A DNA stretch of 64,000 bases, taken from assembly GCA_013398175.1 (NCBI GenBank), contig VZRZ01003127.1:422504-486503 (forward strand), in the 5' to 3' direction. Below the pieces are notes generated by a model. The model had not been told where the DNA came from. It made no database searches and saw only the letters and a list, made by a program, of their open reading frames with translations. The DNA is from Climacteris rufus (taxonomy: Eukaryota > Chordata > Aves > Passeriformes > Climacteridae). Position numbers and translations under genes: made by a program. Below are positions 1 to 11,157 of this stretch, piece by piece (position 1 is the stretch's first letter; every line of letters begins with the position of its first letter).

Positions 1-1755
1 TTTTTGTATTCCACACTGACAAGTGCAATGGATATGAAACACCACAACAATGAAAGCCCAGACTTTCTCATGCCTGTGCCTCTCTTACTTCCAGGCTATT
101 TGCTGAGAAGTATTTACTGGGAAGTGCAAGTAACAAAATGTTCTGAAATGCTGCAGCAAAATGGAGGGGGAAAAAAAAAGAGAATAATATAAAACATGTA
201 AGCAGCTTGATCAAAATGAAGCAATATTGACAGAAAATGGGGTTTTAAGCAGCAGGACAACAGCAACTCAGATGGATTTCATTCTTGTGGTATTACGACG
301 CTAAGCCAAGCACCTGGAAGAGAGAGAGAGAGGAAAATAATCACACATTTCCCTGGTTTATAAAATCTTTCCCTTGTCATTTGAAAATACACATGACAAG
401 TGAAAGCTGCACAGAGTCCTGCTGCAAAAACACAGAGCTGAGACTCAGAGCTTTTCCCTGCTCCTGCTGCAGAGCTTCCCCCAGGGCCTTAGGGAAAAGC
501 ATCCCACGTGCCTCAGTTTCCCCCTCTGCAGAGCACTGCTCCCCTCTGACACCTGTTTGCAACACAAAGGCTTCAAAGTATGGTCTGTCTCCTAATTAGA
601 AAGCAAATAATTGCATAATGGAATGGAGGAGGGAGCAGTTGTCCCTCCAAATAACAGAAGTGAGGCACAGCCCTTGTCACACCCTGCAGGACCACTGCAC
701 CTTTGGGCCTGAGAGGTCGTGGGGATGCCAAGGATAATCCTAGGAGATGCCAGGATGCAGTGAGGCCAGTCTGAGGTTTTGGGGGGATATTTGGGACTGT
801 GTTTTTCCCACCAGCAAACCAGGTACCTCAGGGCAGGAGGGTGATGTCCAGGTGGTCACCACCTTCCCGGGATGTTCTTGGGAGGGCAGAAAACAGGGAG
901 ACCTTTTCATTTCAGGTAAGCACGGCTGCCACTGCTTTTCCCTGCAAGAGTGAGGGCAGCTGCCTTCCAAATTCCCCAGTTCTGCCAGCCCCTCTGCCCG
1001 GGACATGAGAGGAATTCCAGTGTTCCAGCTCTGGCGCTGCCTCTCCAGTGCAACCCCAGCCAAAAGTGCCAGTCCCTTTCCACATCTCCCACCGGATCCT
1101 CTTTGAAAACAACCCAGGGAAGGCCAGGGAAGCAGATCAGTGGGGAGTGCCTGGGCTCTTTTCTCTCCTTGTCTCCTTTTCCTCCCGGCTGTGTGGAGAG
1201 CTGCCAAAAGCCCTCAGCTTGTGGTGCTTGATAAAGCTCTCGTACAGCAGGTCTGGGAGCAATATGGGCAGAGATAGGCAGGGCCTGGGAACGGCCGTGG
1301 GGAGGGGAGAGAGAAGCTTTGAGGGTTAAAAACAAAAAATAGAAGAGCTTTGATGACATTTTGGGTTCAGGTGGGGATAGCTTGGCTTTCTACACCAGCC
1401 TGGCATCCCCCTTGCCTGAGGGGAACCAGCAGGGACCAGCAGCTGGGAAGGCTGGAGCTGGGTGTCAGGAGCAGGTAGGAACAGGGATGGAACTGGGACC
1501 TCTCTGCCACCACTGCTGCCAAGAGATGCCCTGGAGGCTGGAGCAGTGTCTGGTGAACACACAGGGCCTTATCAGCCCCCCCGGGGCAACCTGGATGTAG
1601 GGATGGGGAATGAGGGGCTGGAGAGCAGCACCATGGGATGCACCTGGGTGTCCTGGTCTAGAGCAAGCTGGACATGAGTCAGCAGTGTCCTGGCAGCCCA
1701 AAGGGCCACCGTGTCCTGGGGGCATCAGGCCCAGCTGGGTCGGGGAGGGGATGGT
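1..1755. other. Non-coding stretch, no gene recognised
   Basis: The first 300 bases are AT-rich with a short A run near 171-180; from about 400 the sequence becomes GC-richer. Short open frames occur on both strands, but they overlap one another, show no recognisable domain and have no convincing splice context. The phrase tgcctcagtttccccc near 510-526 resembles the tail of old amniote SINE/LINE sequences but is too short to call. No tandem repeat, CR1 fragment or RNA gene was seen. Confidence 0.6.
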
Positions 1756-2280
1756 CCCGCTCTGCTCTGCACTGGGGCGGCCTCACCTCCGGTGCTGGGG
1801 GCAGTTTTGGGTGCCACGGTATAAAAAAGATCTAAAGCTATTGGAGAGTGTCCAAGGGAGGGACATGAAGATGGCGAAGGGTCTGGAGGGGAAGGGTCTG
1901 AGGAGTGGCTGAGGTCACTTGGTGTGTCCAGCTGGAGGAAATGAGGGCAGAGCTCAGCGGGGGCTGCGGCTTCTCCCGAGGGGCAGCTCTGACCTCTGCT
2001 CCCTGTGACAGGGACAGGACCCAGGAATGGCTGGAGCTATGTCAGGGGAGGGTCAGGCTGGAGAGCAGGGAAATTTTCTTCCCCCAGAGGGTGCTGGGGC
2101 ACTGACCAGACTCCCCAGGGAATGGGCACGGCCCCGAGGCTGCCAGAGCTCCAGGAGCGTTTGGACAGCGCTGCCAGGGATGCACAGGGTGGGATTGTTT
2201 GGGTATCTGTGCAGGGCCAGGGGTTGGACCGGATGATCCTTGAGGGTCCCTTCCAGCTGGGGATATTCTGTGATCTATGA
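1756..2280 (+). mobile_element. CR1: CR1 LINE, 3'-end fragment
   Basis: This is a non-LTR retrotransposon fragment of about 525 bp. It starts in the segment resembling a CR1 ORF2 end / 3' UTR (cctcacctccggtgctgg, then cagttttgggtgcc) and runs through to the element's 3' terminus, ggatattctgtgatctatga. The wording near the end (ggccaggggttggaccggatgatcc) marks it as the subfamily whose last segment reads ...gagggtcccttccagctggggatattctgtga, not the commoner ...ccaacccaaacc type. The 5' side is truncated, as is normal for CR1. It carries many substitutions relative to the general consensus, so it is not a recent insertion. Short open frames inside it are chance. The same subfamily recurs on the minus strand at 28131-28455 and 54566-54662. 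Confidence 0.88.
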
Positions 2281-4540
2281 ATTCCTCCCATGCCTTCCCA
2301 CACCCACCCTGCTCCCCTCACAGCCTCAGCCATCCCAGCCAGCACCGGCGGATCCGGGGAACCTGTGATGGATCAAAGGCGCAAAGGTGGCCAAACCCCA
2401 TCACCGACTTGGTTCTTGTTAGACCCTTCCTAACTTCACCCAGATCCGTTCCCCAGCCATCCCCTGGATGCTTGGATGCTGCCTTTCATGCAGGTCTTTT
2501 AATGCAAAGTTATTTTAATGCTGTGCTTTACATTCAGCTGCTTCCCCCTCCTCTGTCAGCGGCCGCTGCCACACAAGGTTAAAGCGGCTGAGCTGGACCT
2601 GCTGCAGGTTGTGCACGGATGGGCTGGGTGTGCCCAGCCTGCCTCTGGAAGCTGGGATTTAAGGGGCACTGCTGACAAGTTGGTAGTGAGGAGGGGTGGC
2701 TCCCAAACTCCAGGGTGAAGCTCCACGAGGTATTTCCTGGGGTCAGGAGGGAACGGCCACCGTGTGAGAACTCCTTGCTGTGACCAGACAGAGGGAGCAC
2801 CAGCCAGCCTGTAGAATTCCAGCTCCTGTTTCACTGCCCAGATGTGTTTGGGAATGGTCTCTCTGTCTTGCTGGTGTTACAGGAGAATTGGGGCCAGATT
2901 TCACCCTCAGTCACCCGCCCTTGGTGGTTGGTGATATTCAGATCTGGGCAGATTGTCCCAATCCACTGGAAAACCATTAGAACTCGGGATTAGGGTGTTA
3001 TTTGTGTGTCTGAACATCATAAACCCTGGACTGCATTAGTGCTTGCTAAGAATTACCATCTGATCCTGACTTTTCCCAGGTCCTAAGAAACTTTTCCAGC
3101 TCAACAGGGAGGTTGGAGGAAAGGCGAGAGCTCCGCAGCTCCTCCCGTGGCCGCTGGAGAGGAGCTGGCAGCAGGAAAATGCCACGGAAGGATGTGATGA
3201 GCCTGCTGGACACTGTCCTCATCACTAGTTACGCTTTTAATATAATTTTTGGCGATTTTTCTTCCCACAGGCTTGCTCTGAAATCTGGCTTGGACTTTTT
3301 TTTTGCTGAGGAGATAAAAACCCGTGCCTATAGAAAATTGTGAATGAGCTGTAAGGGGTTAAACGGAGCATTTGTATAAAAACAATGAATCCCATTTTTG
3401 CTTGATTGGCACTTTAATTAGGCCCGTGTCCTTTTGCTGCCACTGCAATCAGATTGGAGGAGAATGGGAAGCTTCCACACCGTTATATTTATCTCAAGAT
3501 TACAAGATTTCCATTTTTTTTTACATGCAAAGGGGAAAAAAAAAAAAGAAAAAGAAAGAAAAAAGCGCTGCTACTTTATAAACGTGGCAAGGGAATGATA
3601 TTATTTAGGCCTTGGTGAAAGTGTGGCTTCCTGATTGCAGCACAAGAATTAATCTTATTATGTTAACAAGGGATTGTTATGCTAAGGAGAAGAGGGAAGA
3701 AAAGTTCTGTCTCTCAAGTCTGCCAGGAACAAGGCAGGGACTGCGCAGGCTCCGGAGAAAGCCTTGAATTTAAGAGCTCCAGCGAGAAGAAGGAAGCCAG
3801 AAGTCCTTGTGGGTTTTACAAGGCAATTTCCCTCTTTTCCCTCTCTCTGTTTTACAGGGGGAGGTTGTAACTCCAGCTCGCAGCTCCCAGTGCCCGGGAA
3901 CCTCCAGGGACCGGCTCCAGATAAGCTCCCCTGGTAAATAATGGGCCAGATTACACTGCTCGTACCTGAGCAGAGCTACATCCTAAAATTTCAAATGAGA
4001 CGAGCAGAGACTCTAAAATGAGGCTGAGCAGGGTTTTACACCCAGATAAAAGACAACTCCAAGCCTGGAAAAAGCGGGGGGGATGGGACGCTGGAGATTT
4101 CCAGTTCCTCACCTTCTTGGGAAATGTGTCTTTGTGGGAAAGAAGGGTCATTTTATCCACTGAAAAATAGAAATAAAAGAATACTACTGAGGAAAAAAAG
4201 TGATTGTTCTGCACCACTTTTGGCACTTTCAGGTGTAAAAATGAAAACCTCTGGGTAACCCTGAAGCTCCTTCCCCTTCCCCCAATCCCTGAATCCCCCA
4301 AATCTGCAGTCTAGGGAACCAGCACTCCCCAACATGTGTTCACATCCTTCCTCCCACCTCTGCAAGCTGGTTGTGTTGCCGGCGATGAGCAAGAGCTCTG
4401 AGTCAATCCCCAGCCCCATCTTTCCTCTTTTTTTTTCCCCCAGAAAGCTTTCAGAGCAGTGCTGAAAGCAGAAGTTGGCTGCAAAATTCCAGCCTGTCCC
4501 TGGGATTTGCTCAACTCGAGGCAAAGGCGTTTGTTGTGCG
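2281..4540. other. Unique non-coding stretch
   Basis: No gene is recognised. The stretch is GC-moderate to about 3.2 kb and then AT-richer. The part at 3185-3330 and 3570-3700 has AT-rich, repeat-free sequence (cttttaatataatttttggcg; gttaacaagggattgttatgc) of the kind seen in candidate regulatory elements, but conservation cannot be tested here. A pyrimidine tract followed by cacag near 3257-3270 would serve as a splice acceptor by sequence, yet the downstream frame is short and unrecognised. Confidence 0.5.
3535..3566 (+). repeat. A-rich low-complexity tract
   Basis: An A-dominated tract interrupted by single G residues (gggg, then a run of A, then gaaaaagaaagaaaaaag). No retrotransposon body is recognisable immediately upstream, so I do not read it as a poly(A) tail. 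It is simple sequence that is likely length-variable. Confidence 0.7.
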
Positions 4541-5110
4541 CTGGAATAGTTTATTCTTCGAGCAAAGATAGAAATGATGCCATTTGATTGAGGTGGCTAA
4601 TTACACGGCTTGAAAAGTAAATTACAGCTATCAAATACCCCAGTGAATATTCCCTTACAAATAGACAGAGAAGAAAATGAAATTTTTTGGGTTTGCTGGC
4701 AATTTTGAAATAAAAACATTGTCTCTGATGGCGAATGTTAAACCAATCCCTTTCAAATTCTTCTGCAACTGCTAAATTCAAATGATGCTTTGTTGCAGAC
4801 CAACCAGACAGTTCACCCTGGTATTTCTAAGCTACTTTTATTTTTTCTGTTTTGAGGTTTTGTGTTTCTTTGTGACTTTTGCTAACATTTGCCCTCTCTT
4901 TACCATCTAATCTTTCCAGTGAAAAATATTAATAGCAAGTTTAAAACCAGATAAAACCGCCCAAGTGGAGTAAAAATCTTTGTCACACGAAGTAAATTGC
5001 TCGGCAGAAAAAGTTTAATAGGAAAAATCCCACCCTGAGCCATCCATCTCCTCAATTAGTAAACACACAAAAGTCTGAATTTCATTCCCACAAGTGGAAA
5101 GATTTATAAG
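4541..5110. promoter_or_regulatory. AT-rich candidate regulatory block
   Basis: About 570 bp of AT-rich, non-repetitive sequence between GC-richer flanks. It contains homeodomain-type cores (gctaattacacgg near 4596, caattagtaaac near 5054), a GATA-like agatag and several TTTATT/AATATT runs. There is no transposon signature and no usable open frame. The composition is like vertebrate distal regulatory or conserved non-coding elements. This is an inference from composition and motif density only; short homeodomain cores are common by chance in AT-rich DNA. Confidence 0.25.
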
Positions 5111-8100
5111 CAGTGATTAAAGTCAAGGGGAGTGTGGGGAAGAGCAGCAAATGCCTGGATTGAGGCTGGTGGCTGAGCTGATCCATCTCCATCGCCCCTC
5201 TCCCTCCTTGCCTGGATGAAATGGCTGTTGGAGGCTCTTTGCTGATCCAACACCTCCCGGGACGTGCTGTGCCTCACCTCCTGGGGCCACACCCCAAACC
5301 AACCCTTTATTCACTGCAGCCATGATAACTCGGATTTTCTGTTAAAAGTCAACCTTCTGGGGCCGGGCTGCAAAGCTCTGCTTCCCCAAAACCTCCCCTC
5401 TGCCTGCGCCTTTGGGCTGCAGGACCAGAAGCCCAGACTTCCCGTGCCTCAGTTTCCCCTAGACCACAACAGGTGCCTCGATGGGGGACTTAGGGAATAT
5501 TTCCCAGGTCTTTTTGCCACAATTCTCCTGCAGCAATCACTGCAATCTCCGTCTGCCTCCCTGCCGAGCCTGCAGCCTCTCTCCCCGGGTAATGAAAGCC
5601 AAGCGTCGCTCTGGAGGTCTCTGCGTGCCTGTAAATTCCTGGGGCCTATTAGGACCAAAAAAAAAAAAAGTCAATTTTCTTGTCTTATCCTCTTTCCTGG
5701 CCTTTAGGAACAAACCCCAAGCCCACAGCAATCTCCCCTTCAAGCTGCCTCATTAACAACATCCTTGCACATCCCAGGCCTCGCTGGCGGCGCGGGGAAG
5801 CAGCACTTCAGGGACCCTTTGGCATCTCCTGATTTGCCCCGTGCCACCCCCTTATCCCAGGAGAGGAGATGTTTTGTTATGTGCAAGCAGCACATGAGGT
5901 GCACAGGGGGATTTGTTATCCCATCCCCAGGGGTGTGGTGAGGGCTGGGGGGGTCCTGTGGGATTTGCAGCCCCAAGGAGCCCGGGGGCCTTTGGGGTCT
6001 GTGTGGGAAAGAAGAAACAAGACAACAAAACACTGAGGTGTGCAAAAGGGATCACATCAGAGCTCTGATCCTGAAATGGCAGCAGCTGAAATGCACCCCT
6101 TGGAGTTTGGATGAGGGCAAACACCTTGTGGAAGGTGCTGTTGCTGGGTTTGCTGGGCACAGATACAAAATGAAGCTTCTGTTTCCCCATCAGCCACAAT
6201 TACTTGTGTTTCCTCTTAAATATCAGCTGTCAGGACTGAAAGTTTGGTTCAGGACCAGGTCCTGAGCATCCAACAGCAAATCCCTGGATATCAGTGCATC
6301 CCAGACCCACAGGCTCCTCTGTCACATCCCATTCTGCTGCAGCCACACGGGGGATTGAATGGAAGGGGGAAACCCTGAGTGCGCTCTGTGCACAAACAGC
6401 CACTGGCTGCACTTCCAGAGCGTGTTCACGGAGACAGACGGGCATGGCATGTCCTGGGGGGGGGATTTTTCCTGCTGCATGACAGGTTTTGTCCTAGCAC
6501 GGGTCAGAGAAAGCCCAACATTGATGGGTTTCATCTAATTTCAATTACAGTCATTAAAACTTTCGCTCACATGAGCTGAGCCTGTCCGAAAGGCCCGGTT
6601 TGACAGGCCATTAGAGAGCAGTTATTTATAGCAGGGCATGTTAATTTTACAGGATCACAGACCAGTGATTCAGTGCCTGGCGTTGCTGAAAGGAATCACT
6701 CACAGGAATAAGTGGGAGCTGACATGAAAGCACCTAAACCCAGCCAGGAGCTCCCGGGTCAGTGCAGACGCAGCAGCAGCAGCGCCTGGAGGGGTCACAC
6801 CGAGGTGCTGGGGTGGGCCATGGGTTGGGACCCACAGCAGGGCAGCTGAATGATCAAATCATCCCTTTCCGCCCTAGCTTTGGTGTGAGCTGGTGGGTTG
6901 AGGCAGCGAGGGGCACAAGGAGATCCAGGCAAATGTGTGATTTGAGATCCAGGGAGAGCAGGCGCAGTGCTGGGAGATGCTGAAGGGAAGGGGCTCCTTT
7001 CCTGCAGCACCCCCAGGGTTTTCCAGCCCTGACTCGGGAGCTGTGAAGAGCCCACACCCCGAACAGCCGCCTTCCTTTCTTGCTCTCTGCTCCATGGCAT
7101 TCTCCTGAACCACCTGGGTGCCCAGCTCTGCAAAAGGGCTTTGCTCAGCCTTTATCTGCCCCAGCAAAGGGCTTGGAGACACTGAATGAAACATGCTGGA
7201 GATGAGGGAGGAGGAGGAACAGACAAAAAACATAAAGCCTCCTGCACTGTATTGAATTCCCTTGAATTTAAAACTGCTCCAAGCTTGACGCTTTCTGGAT
7301 GGAAGAATAGAAGCAGGGAGAGGGAGAGAGAGACAGGACAAAAGGAGCATTTCCCAGACATGGAAAAGGACAGGCAGGAATTGCGCTGGCCCTGGGTAGG
7401 GCCTGATCCAGGTGGTGCTGGGGGACTTTTCCCACAGGCTTTGACCTGCTGAGCCCTGCTGAGGACAGCCAGTCCAAGGCTACATCTGAGGCTCTGAGGT
7501 CTTCTCTCCTTCCAACAGCCCATGGTCATCCTGGTCCAGAATCCCTCTTAGGGGACCAGCATGGCTTGGTACAGAGCAGCTGCAGGACAGGGCGGTGGCA
7601 GGACGGGGTCTGGCTGAGGACAAGGACAGCTGGACCACTGTCCATTGCTCTGCTCCCATGTCCTGGTGGGCACCCACCCGGGAACATCAAGGGGGGACCA
7701 TTCCCAGTGTGGCTCCTCCAAACCAACCCCACTCTGCCCCGGGGCTTTCTCCTGCTCATGAGTGATGGAGGCATCAGAGGCAGGGTGGGGACTTTGGCCA
7801 GGGAGAAGGAATAGCATCCCACCCTTCAGAGCCCATTAGGAAAGGGGGATTTTCTGCCAGGGGGATCTCTTCTGGGGGTCTGGGCTGGCAGCATTTTCCC
7901 TCCTGGAGCCAGCAAGGCTCCCCCTGCTCCTGCAGCCGGGCTGTGCTGAGCCACGTGCAGGCAAACAGCACAGGGACAAGCCAGGGCTGAGGGGAAGGAC
8001 ACTTTTCCAGCAATAAATATAATAAAGGGACCATAATTGCCCTGAAATGTGACCCCTGGACTGCTCCAGGCCCCTGTCCCCGTGTCACCCACAGCATCCC

Positions 8101-8599
8101 CACTTGCAGGCAGTGCTCACACCCACATTTTCCTGCCAACCTCACCCTCTGGGTGATGTCGACCTCTGACAGAACTGGGCACAACCCAATTAAGCCCGAC
8201 CTCCTTCTCCCCTTCTCCTGCCCAGCCAGGGCACTGCAGCCCTGCCTGCCTGTCTGTCCAGCTCCCTCACTACAACCCCCTGAACACTCCTGGGGCACCT
8301 CCTGCAGTCCTGACCTTGGCTGAGCCATGCAGACCATGAAATAATCTGATAATCACAGCGATGATAGCAATAATCATCATAATAAGCCATGTCCTGGCCA
8401 GGGCACCTGTCACCTAGGCACAGAGTGGCAGTGACAACCAGCTATTACATACCTAGGCTAAGTGTAGTGCTGCCAGGGCTGGGTGAGAGGAGGAGAGCAG
8501 GTGAAGCAGGAAAACAAACCCCACACAGAAAAGTTTTTACAAGATCAGCAAGGCAAGGGTTTAACTACCAGCCCAAAGAGCCATTCATGATACCAGGGC
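5111..8599. other. Non-coding stretch, no gene recognised
   Basis: Mostly unique GC-moderate sequence. It holds a short A run (5658-5670), a tgcctcagtttcccc phrase at 5446-5460 that may be the remnant of an old SINE tail, a purine-rich piece at 7310-7340 (agggagagggagagagag), and an ATAAT-rich piece at 8338-8385. Open frames up to 187 codons on the minus strand (7774-8337) show no domain, and their composition follows the local GC content. No CR1 fragment was seen. Confidence 0.5.
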
Positions 8600-8806
8600 A
8601 GAGTGGTTTGGGTTGGGAGGGACCTTGAAGGTCATCGCATTCCACCCCCTGCCTTGGGCAGGGACATCTCCCACTGTCCCAGGCTGCTCCAAGCCCTGTC
8701 CAACCTGGCCTTGGACACTCCCAGGGATGGGGCAGCCACAGCTGCTCTGGGCACCCTGTGCCAGGGCCTCCCCACCCTCCCAGGGAAGAATTTCTTCCCT
8801 ACATCT
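8600..8806 (-). mobile_element. CR1: CR1 LINE, 3'-end fragment
   Basis: On the plus strand the sequence reads agagtggtttgggttggg, then gaccttgaaggtcatc, then caggctgctccaagccctg, and ends in the cagggaagaatttcttcc segment. This is the complement of the CR1 3' region, so the element lies on the minus strand. About 205 bp are kept. The 3'-terminal GATTCTRTGA repeats are missing or eroded at the left edge (ccagggcagagtgg), and the body stops at 8806. It belongs to the dominant subfamily of this window. Confidence 0.88.
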
Positions 8807-9690
8807 TTTTCACTAAATACCTCGGAGAGCCTGGCCCTTGGCCCGTGGTGTTACACAGAGCGTTTCCCCTTGGCTAACACCAGCAGGATGAGCACATTCC
8901 CTGGAAACCCCAGCTGCCCCAGCCCAGCTCAGCCCACCCGCCGCCTCCCCTCTTGTTCTTGTCCCTGCTCTGGCACATTAAGCCGCCGGAATAAGTCCAT
9001 TGCACGGGCCACTTCACCTCTTCCCCTCTACCTGCAAGGAATCCCAGCTCCTGCTAGTCCTTTGATGACTTCCCTTCAGCTGCTGCGGAGCAGAAATGCT
9101 CGTATCAGCAAACAGATGGCGGCTGAGGCATGTAGCATAAAATATATTTATCAAGGCAAACAGCTGTAGCCCATTTCATTCTGAAGATTTCTATTAAAAG
9201 TTCTCTGGAGCTACAAGCTGCTCTGGCTCTGCAGCCGGAATAAAGCCGAGGGGACAAATGGCTTTTTGCAGAGCCTTTTTTCCCCTTCTTTGGCTCTTTT
9301 TTTCACTGCCTGAAGAAAGCCCGGCCCAGCTCGGCTTGCTGAGGTTGTGGCACATTTGTGGGCACTTTTTGGGATCACCGTTGTGCCCAGCCGTGTGCTC
9401 AGGGTGGGGCAAGTTACCCAGGAAGGTGCCAGGAGCTGCAAGACTTGGGACAACACTGGGACATCAGACCTGCAGGGTGGGTGTCCTTCACTTCCAGGGA
9501 TATCTCTGCTCAAGGCTGGACCACACTGAGCCCTGACCTGGGATAGGTGGCTTTCCCACCACCCTTTGACAAGGTCTGGTTCACTGTTTTCCTTGTTTTT
9601 GCCCTGAAAATACTTTGCCACCACATTTACAACATGTGAGAAGGGCCAGGTTTGGAGGAAATGCAAAGTTTTGCTTGAGCGTAAATGAAT
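8807..9690. other. Non-coding stretch, no gene recognised
   Basis: Unique sequence with pyrimidine-rich parts (8900-9060) and T-rich parts (9280-9305). No transposon or RNA gene is recognised. It is partly covered by the long unrecognised open frame described at 9211-10149. Confidence 0.5.
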
Positions 9691-10149
9691 TTTCTTGGCA
9701 GACGTTCCTTTCGCGGCGTCGGAAAATTCCCGGCTTTTGCCACGAATTTCATTGAAACATTGGCATATAACGAAATCCTCCATGCAAATGGGAATTTCCA
9801 TGTTTTGTATTAAATATACTTTCTGAGTGCTCGGTTGGTGCAGTGATTCATGTAGAACCCAGCCCAGCGTGGCCCCAGTTGGGCAAAGGTGTCCCCAAAG
9901 GGGGACATCCCGACCTCTGAGGCCACCTGACACCAAAGCCAGGACTTGGGGCATGCCCAGGTACAAGATGTGACTTGGAGAGGAGATGGGCTGAGCATGG
10001 AACGATCTAGAAAGGTAAAACCATGGAGCTGTCTCTGCTTGTTCCATATGGATGTGACACCACTTTACATCACCCACTGCTGCCCCCAATCCCCCCTTTT
10101 CTCTGCATTTCCCTGCACTGGAACAGCTTTTCCAAAATGATCCTCCCAA
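9211..10149 (-). other. Longest open frame in the window (312 codons), unrecognised
   Basis: An ATG-to-stop frame of 312 codons on the minus strand. I do not recognise any domain, signal peptide, membrane segment or repeat in the predicted product. Its composition (rich in S, G, L, P, K with scattered C and W) looks like translated non-coding GC-moderate DNA. It spans unique sequence, including an AT-richer block with octamer and kappaB-like motifs (9700-9830). Open-frame lengths across the window fall off smoothly (about 200, 207, 225, 296, 312 codons at the top), so 312 is near what chance gives over six frames of 64 kb. It could be the body of a long non-coding RNA or a fortuitous frame. 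I do not call it a gene. Confidence 0.12.
9695..9835. promoter_or_regulatory. Candidate regulatory block: octamer plus kappaB motifs
   Basis: An exact octamer ATGCAAAT (9782-9789), the POU-factor site, is immediately followed by GGGAATTTCC (9790-9799), a perfect fit to the NF-kappaB consensus GGGRNWYYCC. A second kappaB-like sequence, GGAAAATTCCC, lies at 9721-9731. The block is AT-rich and not repeat-derived, and sits inside GC-richer DNA. The motifs are seen directly; any function is inference, since a 10-bp site of this degeneracy can occur by chance in 64 kb. Confidence 0.3.
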
Positions 10150-11157
10150 CCCCCAACCATAAACAACTTTTTCTCCTCTTTCTTTTTTAAATAAAGCCCT
10201 TTTTTCTTGCTTTTCTTTCCTTTTTTTTTTTGTCTAAAATATTCCTGGCAACCCCTCCTTCCTAACTGCCTGCCGCTTCCCCAGCCAACAGCAACGCATT
10301 TCATCCCAAATTCAGCTTTCTATTTTCAGTCAAGCGAGCAGTGGGATGAGAAGTTTGCCCTAAAAATGTGCTCAGAGGAGTCAGGATGCCATATGTGCCT
10401 GGAGATATTTGTTGCCAGCCCCCCTAAGCGGGGAATCCTGGCAGGGGCTGTGGGCGTTACCCGGGATCAGGGATTTGGCCAGCTCTTGGTAAGACAAGGT
10501 GGGAGAGGGTCAGTCGGGTGGTGAGGGGCCACAGCTTGCGAACAAGACCCAAGAGGTGTGGGAGTTTATTCCAGCTTGGCTGCTGGGTGTAATTCCCAAC
10601 CTCTCTGTGCCTCAGTTTCACTTTGTATTGCTCTGCCCCTGCTGGGTAGTTCCATGTAGGAAAATCAGCAAGGAATAACAGCATGCGTGGTGTAAGGGAC
10701 ATGGGTGAGACAACATCAGCTTCCTTTTTCACTCTGGGGAAGGAAAATGTGCCTCAATCCCAACACCAGCTCTACACCTCATCTCCCTGGTTCCTTGGGA
10801 TGCCCCTTGGACCGCGTCTGTGTGGGATGGTTGGAAGGAAAATCTGCCAGAGGCACTTATCCATCTCCAGAGGAGTCTAAATGATTCCTTGATTATCTCA
10901 TTACTGCTCCAGTAAACACCTCAGCTCCTTGAAGGATGCACGGCAGCGCTCCCGGGGACACTGGAGCTGTGCTGGTGGCTGATGAGATCCCGGGGCTCCC
11001 GGAGGATGCTCCCGGCACCAGGATGGGCCTCACACCTTCTGCCTCTGTCCTGAGCTGTGGTGGTGAGGCAAAGGAAATGGGAATGATGCCCCTTTTTGGT
11101 GTCTATTATCAGTCAGGGTTCATTATCACACCCCAGAGTTACTGCAACCCAAAATTA
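9836..11157. other. Non-coding stretch, no gene recognised
   Basis: Unique sequence with a T-rich part at 10180-10235 and one old SINE-like phrase (listed separately at 10585-10630). GC-rich and CpG-containing near 10935-11015. No gene is recognised. Confidence 0.5.
10585..10630 (+). repeat. Possible old MIR/CORE-SINE-like tail
   Basis: The phrase cccaacctctctgtgcctcagtttcact matches the phrase around the core-to-tail boundary of ancient amniote SINEs and L2/CR1-group tails (cctctctgtgcctcagtttcc). Only about 45 bp can be followed, so the family cannot be assigned. Chance or a different repeat is possible. Confidence 0.35.

Noticed and set aside
3255..3343. Possible 3' splice site (pyrimidine tract then cacag at about 3270) followed by an open frame
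   Set aside because: The downstream frame is short, unrecognised and ends soon after, and there is no partner donor or homologous exon.
7774..8337. 187-codon minus-strand open frame
   Set aside because: No domain or signal; composition follows local GC-rich sequence and other frames overlap it heavily.
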